A stretch of DNA of 64,000 nucleotides from an uncultured Erythrobacter sp. (GCF_947497915.1 NZ_CANMIJ010000002.1:310001-374000), one strand, 5' to 3'. Positions 35,793 to 46,119 are shown, counted from the stretch's first letter. Numbers and translations: made by a program. The notes: a model not told the origin generated them from the letters alone.

Positions 35793-38327
35793 TCAGAATT
35801 CGGTACGAAGTGTCACACCGTATGTTGCTGGCTGTTGAGCAAATGCGGAGCGTGAGCTGCCGCGCAGCACCGTGTTAAAGGTAACGCCGCGCGTGACCTG
35901 ATCGGTGATGTTGTTGCCCCAGACTTCCAGTGTCCAGCTCTTATCCGAAGCACCGATACCGGCGCGGATGTTCACCTTGGTGTTGCCGTCCTGAATGTCG
36001 AACGGAACCAGAGTGCGAGCCGCCAGGTTGGCAGGGTTCACAGCCTGAGTTGACGTCCGGCGATCGCTTTCCACGCGGGCCTGAGCGGTGATGAAGCCGG
36101 TCAGGTAGTCCGTCAGATCACGCTCGTAATTCGCGCCCATAATGGCCACGATTTCCGGAGCGTTGGTGAGCGAGTTACCGCACAGCGCAAGCACGTTTGG
36201 CGAAGTCAAACCGCCGTCGCAATCGTCAGGATAGCGAGCATTGGTGTATGACAGACCAGCGTTGATCGTCAGGTTGCTGTCCGGACGGATCACCGATTCC
36301 AGTTCGAAACCGCTCGAAAGTGCGCGGCCCACGTTGAAGGTTGTGAACTGTGCACCGGTGAATTCGAGAACCTGGAAGTCAGTGAACTCTTCGTGGAAGA
36401 CAGCGACGTTCATAGTCACCGCATCATCGAGGAATTTGGCTTTCAGACCAAGTTCGTAGGCATCGACTTCTTCCGAGTTAAATGTCGGATCAGCACCGCC
36501 GGAATTGGCTGTGATATCGAGGTTGATACCGCCCGATTTATAGCCGTGTGTGAAGCTGGCATAGACCGATACTGGCGCTTCGAATTCGTACGACAGCTTA
36601 CCCGTGTAGATCAGCTCTTCATCGCTGAACGGTACGCTGAACGGACGCGGCAGCGGGAACGCAATCGCGTCAGAACCGATTGCTGGGGCCGTAAATGCGA
36701 AACAACCGGTGCCAAGCACGTTAGGCACCAGATTCGCGCCAACAGTCGCGGCGATGGTTCCAACGCCAGACAGCAGAGTGAGGCAAGTTGGGTTGCTGTT
36801 TGCGATCTGGGTAAATCCGCCAGTCTTCGATTCATCTGAATACCGCAGACCAATTGTGGCTTTGAAGCCGTCAACGATTTCCAGACTGTTGTGCGTGAAG
36901 ACCGAGAAGCTTTCGCTTTGCTGCGAATACGTGTTGCTCGCGGTTGTACCGGTCGGGCTGATACCGTTTCCGTTCGGGATGCCATCATTGATGAGATCCG
37001 TGAGGAGTTCCAGCGGCGCCGGGCCTAGCAGTCCGCCAAACAGCCCGCCGATCAGTAGATCGTAGTCTGAGCCGAGCGAAAAGTCGGTGTTCGACTGGAT
37101 TTCTTCATCCGAATAATAACCACCAACAAGCCATTCGAGGCTGCCGCCCATCGCTTCACCTTGGATGCGAAGTTCGTGGGTCATCGTGGTGATGCTGGTA
37201 TCAAGACGATCTACATCGAAAACTTCGAGAGCCGAGAAGTCGGAATCGTAGTTTTCGCTTGAGCTGAAGTCACGGTAGGAACCGATGTAGATAAGGTCTG
37301 CATTCTCACCGAGTGGGATGCCGATTTCACCGGTGATGCCCCATTGCTCGGTTTCAGCCAGCGGTAGACGGTTGGCCGTTGCTGTCAGATTGTCGAGCAC
37401 TTGTGTCGCGCCCGTCTGATCGAACGGATTGAACGTGACAGATGGAGCAGCCATGCCGCCACGAGGGCCAGCACCGAGTGCACCAAGCGTACCTTCGAGA
37501 CCCGCATCGCCGAGCAGCTCAACGGCCGCACAGCACTGGTTTTCGCTTTCGCTGTAATCACCGATCAGACGAACCGTGATGCCGCTATCGCTTTCAAAAC
37601 CAATCTGGCCGCGAACGAGGAACTGGTCGATCGTGTTGGATTCGCCAATCTTCGTGCCGGTTCCATCGACCACATCGACGAAGCCATCGCGGCTGCGATA
37701 GGCACCGGTCAAGCGGACTGCCAGAGTGTCTTCGACGAGCGGAGCGTTGATCGCACCTTGAACGTTGATCAGGTCAAAATTGCCATAAGTCGCGTTCGCG
37801 AAGCCACCAAATTCGGTAACGTCCGGGCCGCGCGTCGTGATGTTAAGCGCACCAGCCGAAGTGTTGCGGCCGAACAGAGTGCCTTGCGGTCCGCGGAGAA
37901 CCTCGACCCGTTCAATGTCGACAAATTCGCTGAGCGCGATGCCGGGACGCGATTGGTATGCACCGTCGACAAAGATACCGACTGCGCTTTCAAAACCGAT
38001 ATTGTTCGAAGTCGTACCAACACCGCGAATACGCAAAACGACAGAACCCGATGCGACCTGAGCGTTCGAAGTCGAGAAGCTTGGGCTGACCTGCGTGATG
38101 TTCTGGACGTTGACGACGCCCTGTTTGTCGAGCTGTTCCGGTGTGACAGCGGTCACAGCGATCGGAATGTCTTGAACGTCCTGCGCACGGCGGGTTGCCG
38201 TAACAATAATTACGCTATCGTCCTGCTCTGGCGCTTCCAGTTGGTCGCCATCTTGTGCAAATGCGGGGGCGGTAAACGAACTACAGGCCATTAGGCCGGC
38301 AGCGTAGGCTGCAAACTTACGTGTCAT
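35793..38327 (-). CDS. TonB-dependent outer-membrane receptor
   Basis: 844 residues. Signal peptide ending in AFAQ, then a TonB-box-like acidic segment (DSVIIVTATRR), the plug (residues about 45-160, with DIPIAVTAVTPEQL and VEVLRGPQGTLFGRNTSAGALNI) and a 22-strand barrel ending YGVTLRTEF. This subfamily in sphingomonads takes up diverse hydrophobic or aromatic compounds as well as siderophores; no iron-linked gene is close, so a carbon substrate for the neighbouring CoA pathway is plausible but unproven. Confidence 0.93.
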   Translation of the reverse strand: MTRKFAAYAAGLMACSSFTAPAFAQDGDQLEAPEQDDSVIIVTATRRAQDVQDIPIAVTAVTPEQLDKQGVVNVQNITQVSPSFSTSNAQVASGSVVLRIRGVGTTSNNIGFESAVGIFVDGAYQSRPGIALSEFVDIERVEVLRGPQGTLFGRNTSAGALNITTRGPDVTEFGGFANATYGNFDLINVQGAINAPLVEDTLAVRLTGAYRSRDGFVDVVDGTGTKIGESNTIDQFLVRGQIGFESDSGITVRLIGDYSESENQCCAAVELLGDAGLEGTLGALGAGPRGGMAAPSVTFNPFDQTGATQVLDNLTATANRLPLAETEQWGITGEIGIPLGENADLIYIGSYRDFSSSENYDSDFSALEVFDVDRLDTSITTMTHELRIQGEAMGGSLEWLVGGYYSDEEIQSNTDFSLGSDYDLLIGGLFGGLLGPAPLELLTDLINDGIPNGNGISPTGTTASNTYSQQSESFSVFTHNSLEIVDGFKATIGLRYSDESKTGGFTQIANSNPTCLTLLSGVGTIAATVGANLVPNVLGTGCFAFTAPAIGSDAIAFPLPRPFSVPFSDEELIYTGKLSYEFEAPVSVYASFTHGYKSGGINLDITANSGGADPTFNSEEVDAYELGLKAKFLDDAVTMNVAVFHEEFTDFQVLEFTGAQFTTFNVGRALSSGFELESVIRPDSNLTINAGLSYTNARYPDDCDGGLTSPNVLALCGNSLTNAPEIVAIMGANYERDLTDYLTGFITAQARVESDRRTSTQAVNPANLAARTLVPFDIQDGNTKVNIRAGIGASDKSWTLEVWGNNITDQVTRGVTFNTVLRGSSRSAFAQQPATYGVTLRTEF

Positions 38328-38547
38328 AAATTTTCCTCTCCACTTACCCCAATGGCCTTTGGCCTTATTGGATGTGAGAGGCAGACTATCAGCGAGTTCG
38401 CCCCTGCCAAGAGACTGCGACGCTTATTCGCAAACCGTAGCAAAAATGCAACATATCGTGCTGCAGCGCAGCATCGCGTCATTTGCTCGGCGATTCAGGT
38501 AATTAAGTTGCTGACCGATTGGGAGGTTTCTCGCGGAAATTCGGGCT

Positions 38548-40572
38548 TTAGTAGCCGAAACGTAGGCCCAGCCAGACCGTACGCGGCGCACCCAAATCAA
38601 TCGCTCCGCCCGAACTTCGCGTCACAATTTCCTCATCAAGTAAGTTCTCGCCGCGGACGATTACGCTAACTTTGTCAGTAAGGCGGGCCTGCGCAAACAG
38701 ATCGAGCGTGGTTGCAGCGGGCAAAATCGCTGTTTCTTGATCGTCTTCGAATTGGCCGCTGACGTGGCGTAGCGTGCCTGAAAGCCGCCATCCATCAGAT
38801 GGCTCCCATGCGACAGTCGCAGAGGCAGCGAAGTCCGGAGTTTGCGGCGGGCGGTTGCCATTCAGCGCAATCGAAGCGCCTTCGCCATCGATAGTAGCGT
38901 CGGTGTAGGCGAGCGAGCCGTCGAAGCTGATCTGGCCAAACTTCATCGCCAACGTCGCCTCTAACCCTTGCGCATCAATCGCAGGCAGATTCTGCCGCTG
39001 GCGCAGATTTGGCTGTAGCGTAACATTTGCAATCGCGTTCTCCACGCGATTGTCGAATGCCGTCAATGAAAGCACGACAGGATCGGCAGGCTGCCACGTC
39101 GCGCCAATTTCGAAACCTTTCAGCCGCTCATTCTCAAGCGCGGCATTCGCCTGCGTCACGATCGGAAAGACGACAAAGGGACGGTACAACTCGTTTAAGG
39201 TGGGTAAGCGCAGCCCCGTGTAGGCGGCAGCGCGAATATCGAGTTTGCGCGACGCATAGAGAAGCGCACCAGCGCGCCAGCTCACGGACCAATCGCTTCG
39301 GTCAGGCGCAATCGTTTCACTCACCAACGCCCCGCCAGCATCAACTGCGCGGAAAAAGCCGTCTACGATGTTTGTGTAGTCCGCGCGAAATCCGCCTGTC
39401 AGGAGGAGCGGGCCGATCTGCCAATCATCTTCGACAAAGAAGCCAAGATTGCTGTTCGTGCCGCCAGCACGGCGACGCTCCCGCAGGTTGCCGGTAAACG
39501 CACTAAAGGCTTCCTCTTGCAGCTCACCATCCGATTTCCGGTAGTCGACGCCAATCCGCACTGTATGCGCTTCGCTGATCGGCGGACGCACTTCGATCTT
39601 CCCGCCCAGCCCGGTCGACGGCGTATTGCGCTGGTCCAGCACTTTGACGAAACGGGTTGAGCTGATGATCACATTAGAAAAATTGCGCGCTTGGACATAA
39701 GCGAGCGCATCAAACTCCCACTCCCCGCGCCCGACGAAGCGGATACTCGCATCCTGCCCTTCGATCTTTGAATCGGCTCCTTCAAACCGGAGCGTGCGCG
39801 CATCCTCGAACACGCTTCCGCGCGCTTGCAGTTCTATATTAGAGGTAAGTGGCGCGACCGCGCGCAAACCGACTTGCCAGCTGTCAAACGCAGCGCGTGC
39901 ACTCGCCGGAACCCGTTGTCCCTCTGGTGCCGTAAAAAAGCCCTGCCCGCGGTCCCATCGGCCGCTGATCACACCAAAACCTGCACCAAGCGTGCTGGCA
40001 ATCGCGCCGCTCGCTTCGGTTTCTTCGCGGTCATTTATAAGCAAGCTGCCAGTCACCGGGCTAAGCGTGCGCGCATCGGCGCTTTCCAGCTCGATCGTTC
40101 CGGCAAGAGCTCCCGCACCAAACGGCCCAGCCCCGCCGCCGCGGGTGACGCGGATATTGCCGAGGGTCTCGGGTGCGATGGCGTTGAATGGAATATAACC
40201 GAAGAACGGGTCGCTGATCGGCACCCCGTCGAGCAGCACAAGCGCGCGGCTGGTCGCATTGCCGCCAAGCGCGCGTAACGTTGCGCCTTGCGCGCTTGGA
40301 TTGGCAGAGCGGCTGTCAGACCGGCGGAATTGCTGAAAGCCAGCGACATTTTCCAGCACATCTTCGATCCGGCCCGATCCGCTCGAAACAATCGCCTCAC
40401 GGTCAATTTCCGTAATCGAGTATGCGCCAACCGATGGTGCCTGCTGCAATCCCTCACCCGTGACGACGATTTCGTTGTCGCGTGCGTCCTCATCATCGGC
40501 ATCCTGCGCGGAAAGCGGGACTGAACCGCATAGAGCGATGGCGGAAACGGCAAAACTGTATCGATTGGTCAT
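38548..40572 (-). CDS. TonB-dependent outer-membrane receptor
   Basis: 674 residues, not a close copy of the preceding receptor. Signal peptide ending LSAQ, TonB box NEIVVTGEG, plug with DVLENVAGFQQFRRSDSRSANPSAQG and VTRGGGAGPFGAGALAGTIEL, and a barrel ending VWLGLRFGY. The shorter plug and barrel are like BtuB/CirA-type receptors, so a vitamin, haem or siderophore ligand is also possible. 220 bases separate it from the other receptor, with no gene between. Confidence 0.92.
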   Translation of the reverse strand: MTNRYSFAVSAIALCGSVPLSAQDADDEDARDNEIVVTGEGLQQAPSVGAYSITEIDREAIVSSGSGRIEDVLENVAGFQQFRRSDSRSANPSAQGATLRALGGNATSRALVLLDGVPISDPFFGYIPFNAIAPETLGNIRVTRGGGAGPFGAGALAGTIELESADARTLSPVTGSLLINDREETEASGAIASTLGAGFGVISGRWDRGQGFFTAPEGQRVPASARAAFDSWQVGLRAVAPLTSNIELQARGSVFEDARTLRFEGADSKIEGQDASIRFVGRGEWEFDALAYVQARNFSNVIISSTRFVKVLDQRNTPSTGLGGKIEVRPPISEAHTVRIGVDYRKSDGELQEEAFSAFTGNLRERRRAGGTNSNLGFFVEDDWQIGPLLLTGGFRADYTNIVDGFFRAVDAGGALVSETIAPDRSDWSVSWRAGALLYASRKLDIRAAAYTGLRLPTLNELYRPFVVFPIVTQANAALENERLKGFEIGATWQPADPVVLSLTAFDNRVENAIANVTLQPNLRQRQNLPAIDAQGLEATLAMKFGQISFDGSLAYTDATIDGEGASIALNGNRPPQTPDFAASATVAWEPSDGWRLSGTLRHVSGQFEDDQETAILPAATTLDLFAQARLTDKVSVIVRGENLLDEEIVTRSSGGAIDLGAPRTVWLGLRFGY

Positions 40573-40605
40573 AGCGGGAGCGCCTAACCGACCGCGCTGA
40601 GAAAG

Positions 40606-40615
40606 TCAGTTTCAA
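40606..40615 (+). promoter_or_regulatory. Third copy of the TCAGTTTCAA motif
   Basis: Identical over 10 bases to 33741-33750. It lies between the divergent TonB receptor (start 40572) and monooxygenase (start 40688). Too short to stand alone as evidence. Confidence 0.3.
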
Positions 40616-40687
40616 TTTGCTATCAAGACTCGCTTTTCGTCGGCGTGTGTGATTACATCGCCCAATGAACAGGAAGAGAGAGACCTG

Positions 40688-42196
40688 ATGCTTGCAACCG
40701 CCCCTGATTTCGATGTGCTGATCGTAGGCGCCGGTATTTCCGGCATCGGCATGGCAGCGCATATGGAAATGAAGGCTCCCCGCCATTCCTATGCCATTGT
40801 AGAGCGGCGGGAGAATTTGGGCGGAACGTGGGATCTGTTCCGTTATCCCGGCATCCGATCCGACAGCGATATGCATACGCTGGGGTTTGATTTCGAACCT
40901 TGGAAGCACGAGAAAACCATCGCCGATGCACCGGCCATTCTCGAATATCTGAACACTATCGTTGATGAGCGCGGCATCCGTCAGCACATCCGTTATAGCC
41001 ACAAGGTCATCTCAGCCGATTTCCGCGAAGATGAAGCGCGCTGGCATGTCGAAATGCAGCTGGAGGACGGATCGACCACCCGCCTTACAGCGAACTTCCT
41101 TTACCTCGGCTCCGGCTATTACGACTATGATGAGCCCTACGATCCAGGCTTTGAATTGGGCGAGTTCGAGGGGCAGGTGCTGCACCCGCAATTCTGGCCA
41201 GATGATTTGGACTATGCGGGCAAGAACATTGTCGTGATCGGATCGGGCGCAACCGCTGTGACGATCGTGCCTTCAATGGCGGACAAAGCTGCCAAGGTCA
41301 CAATGCTGCAACGCACGCCGACATGGATGTTCGCGCGCCCGGCAAAGGATTGGATCGCCAATGCCCTGCGCAAGGTTCTACCTGAAAAGCTGGCCTACAA
41401 AATCACCCGATTCAAGAATATCAAGATGCAGGATTTCAGCTTCAAAATGGCGCGCGATAAGCCGCAGAAAATGAAAGACACGCTGCACAAGAACATCGAA
41501 AAAGCGCTTGGTGCGAATTTTGATCGTAATACGTTCACACCGCCCTATGACCCGTGGGATCAGCGCGTGTGCCTCGTGCCTGACGATGATCTGTTCGAAG
41601 CGATGAAGTCTGGCAAAGCCGACATTGTCACCGGCCATATCGAGAAGTTTGAAAAAGGCGGCGTACGCCTGAAAACGGGCGAGTTTCTGGAAGCGGATAT
41701 TGTTGTCACCGCGACAGGTCTGAAACTGGCGGTCGCTGGTAAAATTGCTGTCAGCGTGAATGGCACGCCAGCAGATTTTGAAAAGCGTTTCTATTACAAG
41801 GGATGCATGTTCTCGAACCTGCCCAACCTTGCAGTAGTATTTGGATATCTCAACGCGAGCTGGACGCTGCGCGCCGACATCAATTCCGATTATGTCTGCC
41901 GCGTGCTCAACCATATGCGCGCAACCGGGACTGATATCGCTACACCCGTTTTGACTGCGAAAGATGAAGCCGCAATCGAAGAAGACGATATCTTCGATTT
42001 CTCAAGCGGGTATATCCAGCGGGGCAAACACATCATGCCGCGCAACTCGGTCGAATATCCGTGGCGCCTCAATCAAGAATACGTGATTGATCGCAAGCAG
42101 ATGGTGAAAGACAAGGTCAATGACGGTCTGCTCACCTTCACCCGCGCGGGGGCGAATGCCCAGACGAGCGGCGAACAGCTTGAAGCCGCGGAGTAA
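40688..42196 (+). CDS. Flavin-dependent Baeyer-Villiger-type monooxygenase
   Basis: 502 residues. An FAD-binding GAGISG (residues 14-19), an NADPH-binding GSGATA (185-190) and, between them, FEGQVLHPQFWP (160-171), which fits the BVMO fingerprint FxGxxxHxxxW[P/D]. Such enzymes insert oxygen next to a ketone to give an ester or lactone, using NADPH and O2. The ATG at 40688 follows GAGAGAG. Divergent from a TonB receptor and followed by a CinA-like gene. Confidence 0.92.
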   Translation: MLATAPDFDVLIVGAGISGIGMAAHMEMKAPRHSYAIVERRENLGGTWDLFRYPGIRSDSDMHTLGFDFEPWKHEKTIADAPAILEYLNTIVDERGIRQHIRYSHKVISADFREDEARWHVEMQLEDGSTTRLTANFLYLGSGYYDYDEPYDPGFELGEFEGQVLHPQFWPDDLDYAGKNIVVIGSGATAVTIVPSMADKAAKVTMLQRTPTWMFARPAKDWIANALRKVLPEKLAYKITRFKNIKMQDFSFKMARDKPQKMKDTLHKNIEKALGANFDRNTFTPPYDPWDQRVCLVPDDDLFEAMKSGKADIVTGHIEKFEKGGVRLKTGEFLEADIVVTATGLKLAVAGKIAVSVNGTPADFEKRFYYKGCMFSNLPNLAVVFGYLNASWTLRADINSDYVCRVLNHMRATGTDIATPVLTAKDEAAIEEDDIFDFSSGYIQRGKHIMPRNSVEYPWRLNQEYVIDRKQMVKDKVNDGLLTFTRAGANAQTSGEQLEAAE

Positions 42197-42250
42197 TTCG
42201 CGTTCCATTCGGTGTAGTCAGACAGGCGCTCTTCGATTAGACCGCCTGTC

Positions 42251-43012
42251 ATGACATCTTCCGACAAAATCTGGACCGCAGGCCTCGTCATTATCGGCGA
42301 TGAAATCCTGTCGGGGCGCACGCATGACAAGAATATCGGCCAGATCGCCAGCTGGCTTCAGGTACAAGGTATCCGTCTGTCCGAAGTGCGCGTTGTGCCC
42401 GATATCGAAGATCGGATTGTTGAGGCAGTGAACGCCTTGCGCGCCGCCAATGACTACCTTTTCACCACTGGCGGCATCGGCCCGACCCATGATGACATCA
42501 CCGTCGATGCCATCGCGAAAGCTGTTGGCGTGCCGGTTATAATCCATCCAGAAGCGCGCGCTTTGCTGGAAAGGTATTACGCAGACAAAGGCGGCGTGAA
42601 CGAAGGGCGACTGCGCATGGCGCGCATGCCCGAAGGATCCGAGATGATCCCGAACCGCAAATCTGGCGCGCCCGGCATTCGCCGCGGCAATATCTTTGTG
42701 ATGGCGGGCGTTCCGCATATCACCGCAGGAATGCTCGATGCGCTGACCGGAGAATTGGAAGGCGGCGCGCCGCTCATCTCAGAAACGGTCGGCGGCTTTA
42801 TTCCAGAGAGCGAAGTCGCAGAGTTGCTGCGCGAAGTCGAGCAAGCGCATGACAATTGTCAGATCGGCTCTTACCCGTTCTTCCGCGAGGGTAAGGTCGG
42901 GTCAAATTTCGTGATCCGCTCAACTGATAAAGAGGCGCTGCAAAGCTGTTTCGATACTCTGTGCGAAGGCCTCGGCGAGAATGGCTGGGACTTTACTCCC
43001 GGCGGGATTTGA
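42251..43012 (+). CDS. CinA N-terminal/MoaB-like domain protein
   Basis: 253 residues: AGLVIIGDEILSGRTHDKNIGQI begins the molybdopterin-binding-like domain and FTTGGIGPTHDDITVDAIAKA is its diagnostic motif. The C-terminal nicotinamide-nucleotide amidase domain of full CinA is absent, so this is the stand-alone COG1058 form with a short extra C-terminal region. It may process oxidised nucleotides; the role is not settled. Confidence 0.9.
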   Translation: MTSSDKIWTAGLVIIGDEILSGRTHDKNIGQIASWLQVQGIRLSEVRVVPDIEDRIVEAVNALRAANDYLFTTGGIGPTHDDITVDAIAKAVGVPVIIHPEARALLERYYADKGGVNEGRLRMARMPEGSEMIPNRKSGAPGIRRGNIFVMAGVPHITAGMLDALTGELEGGAPLISETVGGFIPESEVAELLREVEQAHDNCQIGSYPFFREGKVGSNFVIRSTDKEALQSCFDTLCEGLGENGWDFTPGGI

Positions 43013-43098
43013 CCGGGTTTAGGCACGCCGCGCAGAAATAATCCTTTGCTTTTATCGCGCCGTGCCGACAGACTTTCGCGCATGGGATCAGGGGTCAA

Positions 43099-46047
43099 AT
43101 GGAAACTCTAGTCATTGCCGGACTGTGCATTGCGGTGTTCCTGCTGTGGGATCGCACGGGCAAATTGCAGCGCAAATTGGGTTCGCTCGAACACTTGATG
43201 GATCATCAGGCCTCGCAACCTGCTGCGCCATCAGTGGAACCAGCACAGCGTATTACGCAGCAAGATAATCTCAAGACTGCGACAGAACCGGAGCCTGAGC
43301 CTGAGATCATCCATGAGCCGGAGGCTGAACCTCAACCAGAGCCAATGCTGGCAACCGCCGCTAAAGAAGCAGCCGATCCAGCTCTGCAATCCGAACTCTC
43401 GGACGGAGTTGAAGCAGCAGAGCCAGATCCAGTGGCGGAGTACGAACCGACCCGGCCCAATTTTGATTTTGAAGACATTTTTGGCCGCAGATTGCCCATT
43501 TGGGCGGGCGGCATTGCGCTTGCCGTGGGCGGCATTTTTCTCGTTCGCTATGCCATCGAAGCCGGGCTCCTTGGGCCAGCTGTCCGGGTCGCGATGAGCT
43601 TCCTATTTGGCCTTGGCCTGATCGCCGGGGCCGAGGCGGCTTACCGGTTTGAACACAAAATCCGCGATGAGCGTGTCCGGCAAGCGTTGGCTGGCGCCGG
43701 CATCGCGACCTTGTTTGGCGCGTTCTATCTGGCGGGGTCGGGATACGGCCTGATCGGCGCAGGTGCGGCGTTTATCGGGCTGGCGATTGTCACCGCGGGC
43801 GCCATTGCCATGTCGTTCCGGTTTGGCCTGCCATGCGCTGTACTTGGGCTGGTTGGCGGATTTGCCGCGCCCGTTCTGGTCGATAGCGATAGCGCGAATG
43901 TGCCTTTGCTTGCGCTGTACCTCGCACTGGTCACCGGCGGTCTTGCATGGACGGGCCAAGCACAGGGGCGGCGCTGGCTCGGCTACGCAGCGCTCGGCCT
44001 CGGACTTGGCTGGGGCCTGTTAATGCAAGTCGGCGGGATCGAAAGCGGCAGAGATTTTGCTGCTCTAGGCGGATATTTGATCGTGCTCGGTACTGTTCTG
44101 CCTGCTTTCCTTCGTTCGAAAGGCGGCGCAAACCCGCTGCAAATCGCGGCAGCCGGTGTTGCGACACTGCAGATGGCGGCTTTGGTCGACAATGCCGGAT
44201 ATGATCCGCTGACGCTGGGGCTCTATGGTTTGATTGCCGCCGCGCTCGCGGCGCTAGGCTGGCGTTTTGCTTCGTTGCGCCCCGGTTCGGCAGTGGCCGC
44301 CTTCATCGGCGTTTGGCTCATGATCCTGTGGCCGGTGCCAAGCGGGCAAAACTTCGCATTGGCGGCAGGCGCCTTTGCCTTGATCGCAGCAGGGGTACCG
44401 CTGGCGCATCAATTGCGCGGGCAGGCCAGATTGCTTGATCTGGCTCAACTTGCCGGATCGACGATTGGCATCGGCCTCGCCGCCTATATCCACTTCGGAT
44501 CATGGGACAGCGCACCGCGTGAGACTTTGCTCGCGATCAGCATGGCTGCGCTTGCACTGTTCCCGATCGTCGCATTCTGGTCGCGCTGGAAAGCGCCGCA
44601 TGAGCTGGAGCTCCGATCAACGCTGATCCTGCTTGGCGCGTGCCATGTGCTTTCATTCTCGGCGTTACTGCTCGTCACGCTTGCATGGGCGGCGCCGCTT
44701 GTGGCCGCCGCCGCCAGTTTGCCGATGCTCGCGCTTCTCTGGAAACGCAATGCGCTGCCGCTGCTCGTTACTGGCTGGATCGCAGCCGCCATTACGATCA
44801 TCACGCTGATGGTCACACCTGCGTTTGAAACTGAGCTAATGAGGCTCGGCGGTGGAAGTGATTTTGCGTGGCGCGGGGCAGAATTGCTGCGTTGGATCGC
44901 CGCCGCTGTGCCGCTTCTCACCATCGCATTCATCAACCCAGACACAGTATCGCGCCGCATTGCCGACGGGCTGGCTGCAGCCGTGCTTTACGGAGCGGCC
45001 GCGCAGATTGTTCCGGGAGAGGTGCTTGCTTGGCTGTCGGCTCTGGCGGCTCTCGCTCTCTATCTGCGGCGTTCGGATCGCTACACCGCGTGGGGCGTGC
45101 CGCTTGCTATTTCGGCGCTTTGGGCCTTCCCGCCTATTGCAGAATGGATCGCTGCGGGCGTTGGAGCCTTAATCGGTATCGCGTTCCAGTCTGGCAGCGC
45201 ACTAGCTTTCCTAGATATCGGACAGCACATCGCTCCGTTCTTGCTTGTCGCCGTTTTCCTAGCATGGCGCGGAGACGGGCTTAATCGTGAGTTACGCTGG
45301 GCCCTTATGGCGGTGTGCAGCTTAATCGGATTGGTCGTCATTCACAGCATCTACAAACAGGTTTGGGGCATCGATTCCCTGCTTCGTTTCGAATGGCTCG
45401 GCATGGGTGAACGTTCTGTTTGGCAGGCCGCGCTTGTGCTCACCGGATTGGCGATCATGCAGTTGCCGCGGACATCACTCACCCGGATCGCCAGCGCTGC
45501 GGCATTCACGGCAGCCATTCTGCATTTCGTCTGGTTCACTTTGATCCTGCACAACCCGCTGGCGAGCGTTCAATATGTCGGGCCAATGCCAATCGCCAAC
45601 TGGCTGCCGGTGGGATACGGCGCCGCGATTGCCGCGCTGGCACTCTTGCGCGGCGAGATCGAAGAGCTGTTGAGCAAGGCCCGTCACGGCGTGGACGTAG
45701 CCATTATGGCGCTAACAGCACTGCTCGCGCTTTCATTGCTGCGTCATATCTATGCAGGCTCCGTCCTCACCGCGCCGCCAATTGGCCAAAGCGAAAGCTT
45801 GATGATCTCGCTGCTCGGCATTGCACTAGCGCTTGGATATTTGTGGTGGGGCTCGCTCAAATCACTGCGCATCTGGAGGATCGGGTCGTTGGTCCTGATG
45901 CTCGGCGCGGTGCTCAAAGTGTTTCTTATCGATGCGGCGGGGCTCGAAGGCTTGCTCCGCATCGCCAGCTTCCTCGCGCTGGGCTTTAGCCTGATCGGTA
46001 TCGGTTGGGTCTATTCCCGGCAGCTGTCACGCCGAGCTGCCGCGTAG
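43099..46047 (+). CDS. DUF2339 large polytopic membrane protein
   Basis: 982 residues. An N-terminal membrane segment (1-16) is followed by a Glu/Pro-rich cytosolic or periplasmic linker (about 40-125) and the DUF2339 signature FEDIFGRRLPIWAGGIALAVGGIFLVRYAIE. More than 20 further hydrophobic helices follow, the last ending FSLIGIGWVYSRQL. The function of the family is unknown. It is alone, with GGGG before the ATG and a terminator after the stop. Confidence 0.9.
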   Translation: METLVIAGLCIAVFLLWDRTGKLQRKLGSLEHLMDHQASQPAAPSVEPAQRITQQDNLKTATEPEPEPEIIHEPEAEPQPEPMLATAAKEAADPALQSELSDGVEAAEPDPVAEYEPTRPNFDFEDIFGRRLPIWAGGIALAVGGIFLVRYAIEAGLLGPAVRVAMSFLFGLGLIAGAEAAYRFEHKIRDERVRQALAGAGIATLFGAFYLAGSGYGLIGAGAAFIGLAIVTAGAIAMSFRFGLPCAVLGLVGGFAAPVLVDSDSANVPLLALYLALVTGGLAWTGQAQGRRWLGYAALGLGLGWGLLMQVGGIESGRDFAALGGYLIVLGTVLPAFLRSKGGANPLQIAAAGVATLQMAALVDNAGYDPLTLGLYGLIAAALAALGWRFASLRPGSAVAAFIGVWLMILWPVPSGQNFALAAGAFALIAAGVPLAHQLRGQARLLDLAQLAGSTIGIGLAAYIHFGSWDSAPRETLLAISMAALALFPIVAFWSRWKAPHELELRSTLILLGACHVLSFSALLLVTLAWAAPLVAAAASLPMLALLWKRNALPLLVTGWIAAAITIITLMVTPAFETELMRLGGGSDFAWRGAELLRWIAAAVPLLTIAFINPDTVSRRIADGLAAAVLYGAAAQIVPGEVLAWLSALAALALYLRRSDRYTAWGVPLAISALWAFPPIAEWIAAGVGALIGIAFQSGSALAFLDIGQHIAPFLLVAVFLAWRGDGLNRELRWALMAVCSLIGLVVIHSIYKQVWGIDSLLRFEWLGMGERSVWQAALVLTGLAIMQLPRTSLTRIASAAAFTAAILHFVWFTLILHNPLASVQYVGPMPIANWLPVGYGAAIAALALLRGEIEELLSKARHGVDVAIMALTALLALSLLRHIYAGSVLTAPPIGQSESLMISLLGIALALGYLWWGSLKSLRIWRIGSLVLMLGAVLKVFLIDAAGLEGLLRIASFLALGFSLIGIGWVYSRQLSRRAAA

Positions 46048-46056
46048 ACGCACAAA

Positions 46057-46090
46057 AAAGGGGCTGGAAGATCACTCTTCCAGCCCCTTT
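46057..46090. terminator. Terminator between the DUF2339 gene and rplA
   Basis: Perfect 12-base stem GGGGCTGGAAGA with its complement (46060-46071 and 46076-46087) around a TCAC tetraloop, flanked by A and T runs, so usable by both converging genes. Confidence 0.88.
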
Positions 46091-46119
46091 CTTTGATCTG
46101 TTGGAATTCAGAAAGTCGC

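Noticed and set aside
37401..38294. 297-codon plus-strand frame opposite the first TonB receptor
   Set aside because: Composition mirrors the receptor's plug region and no ribosome site or family motif is present.
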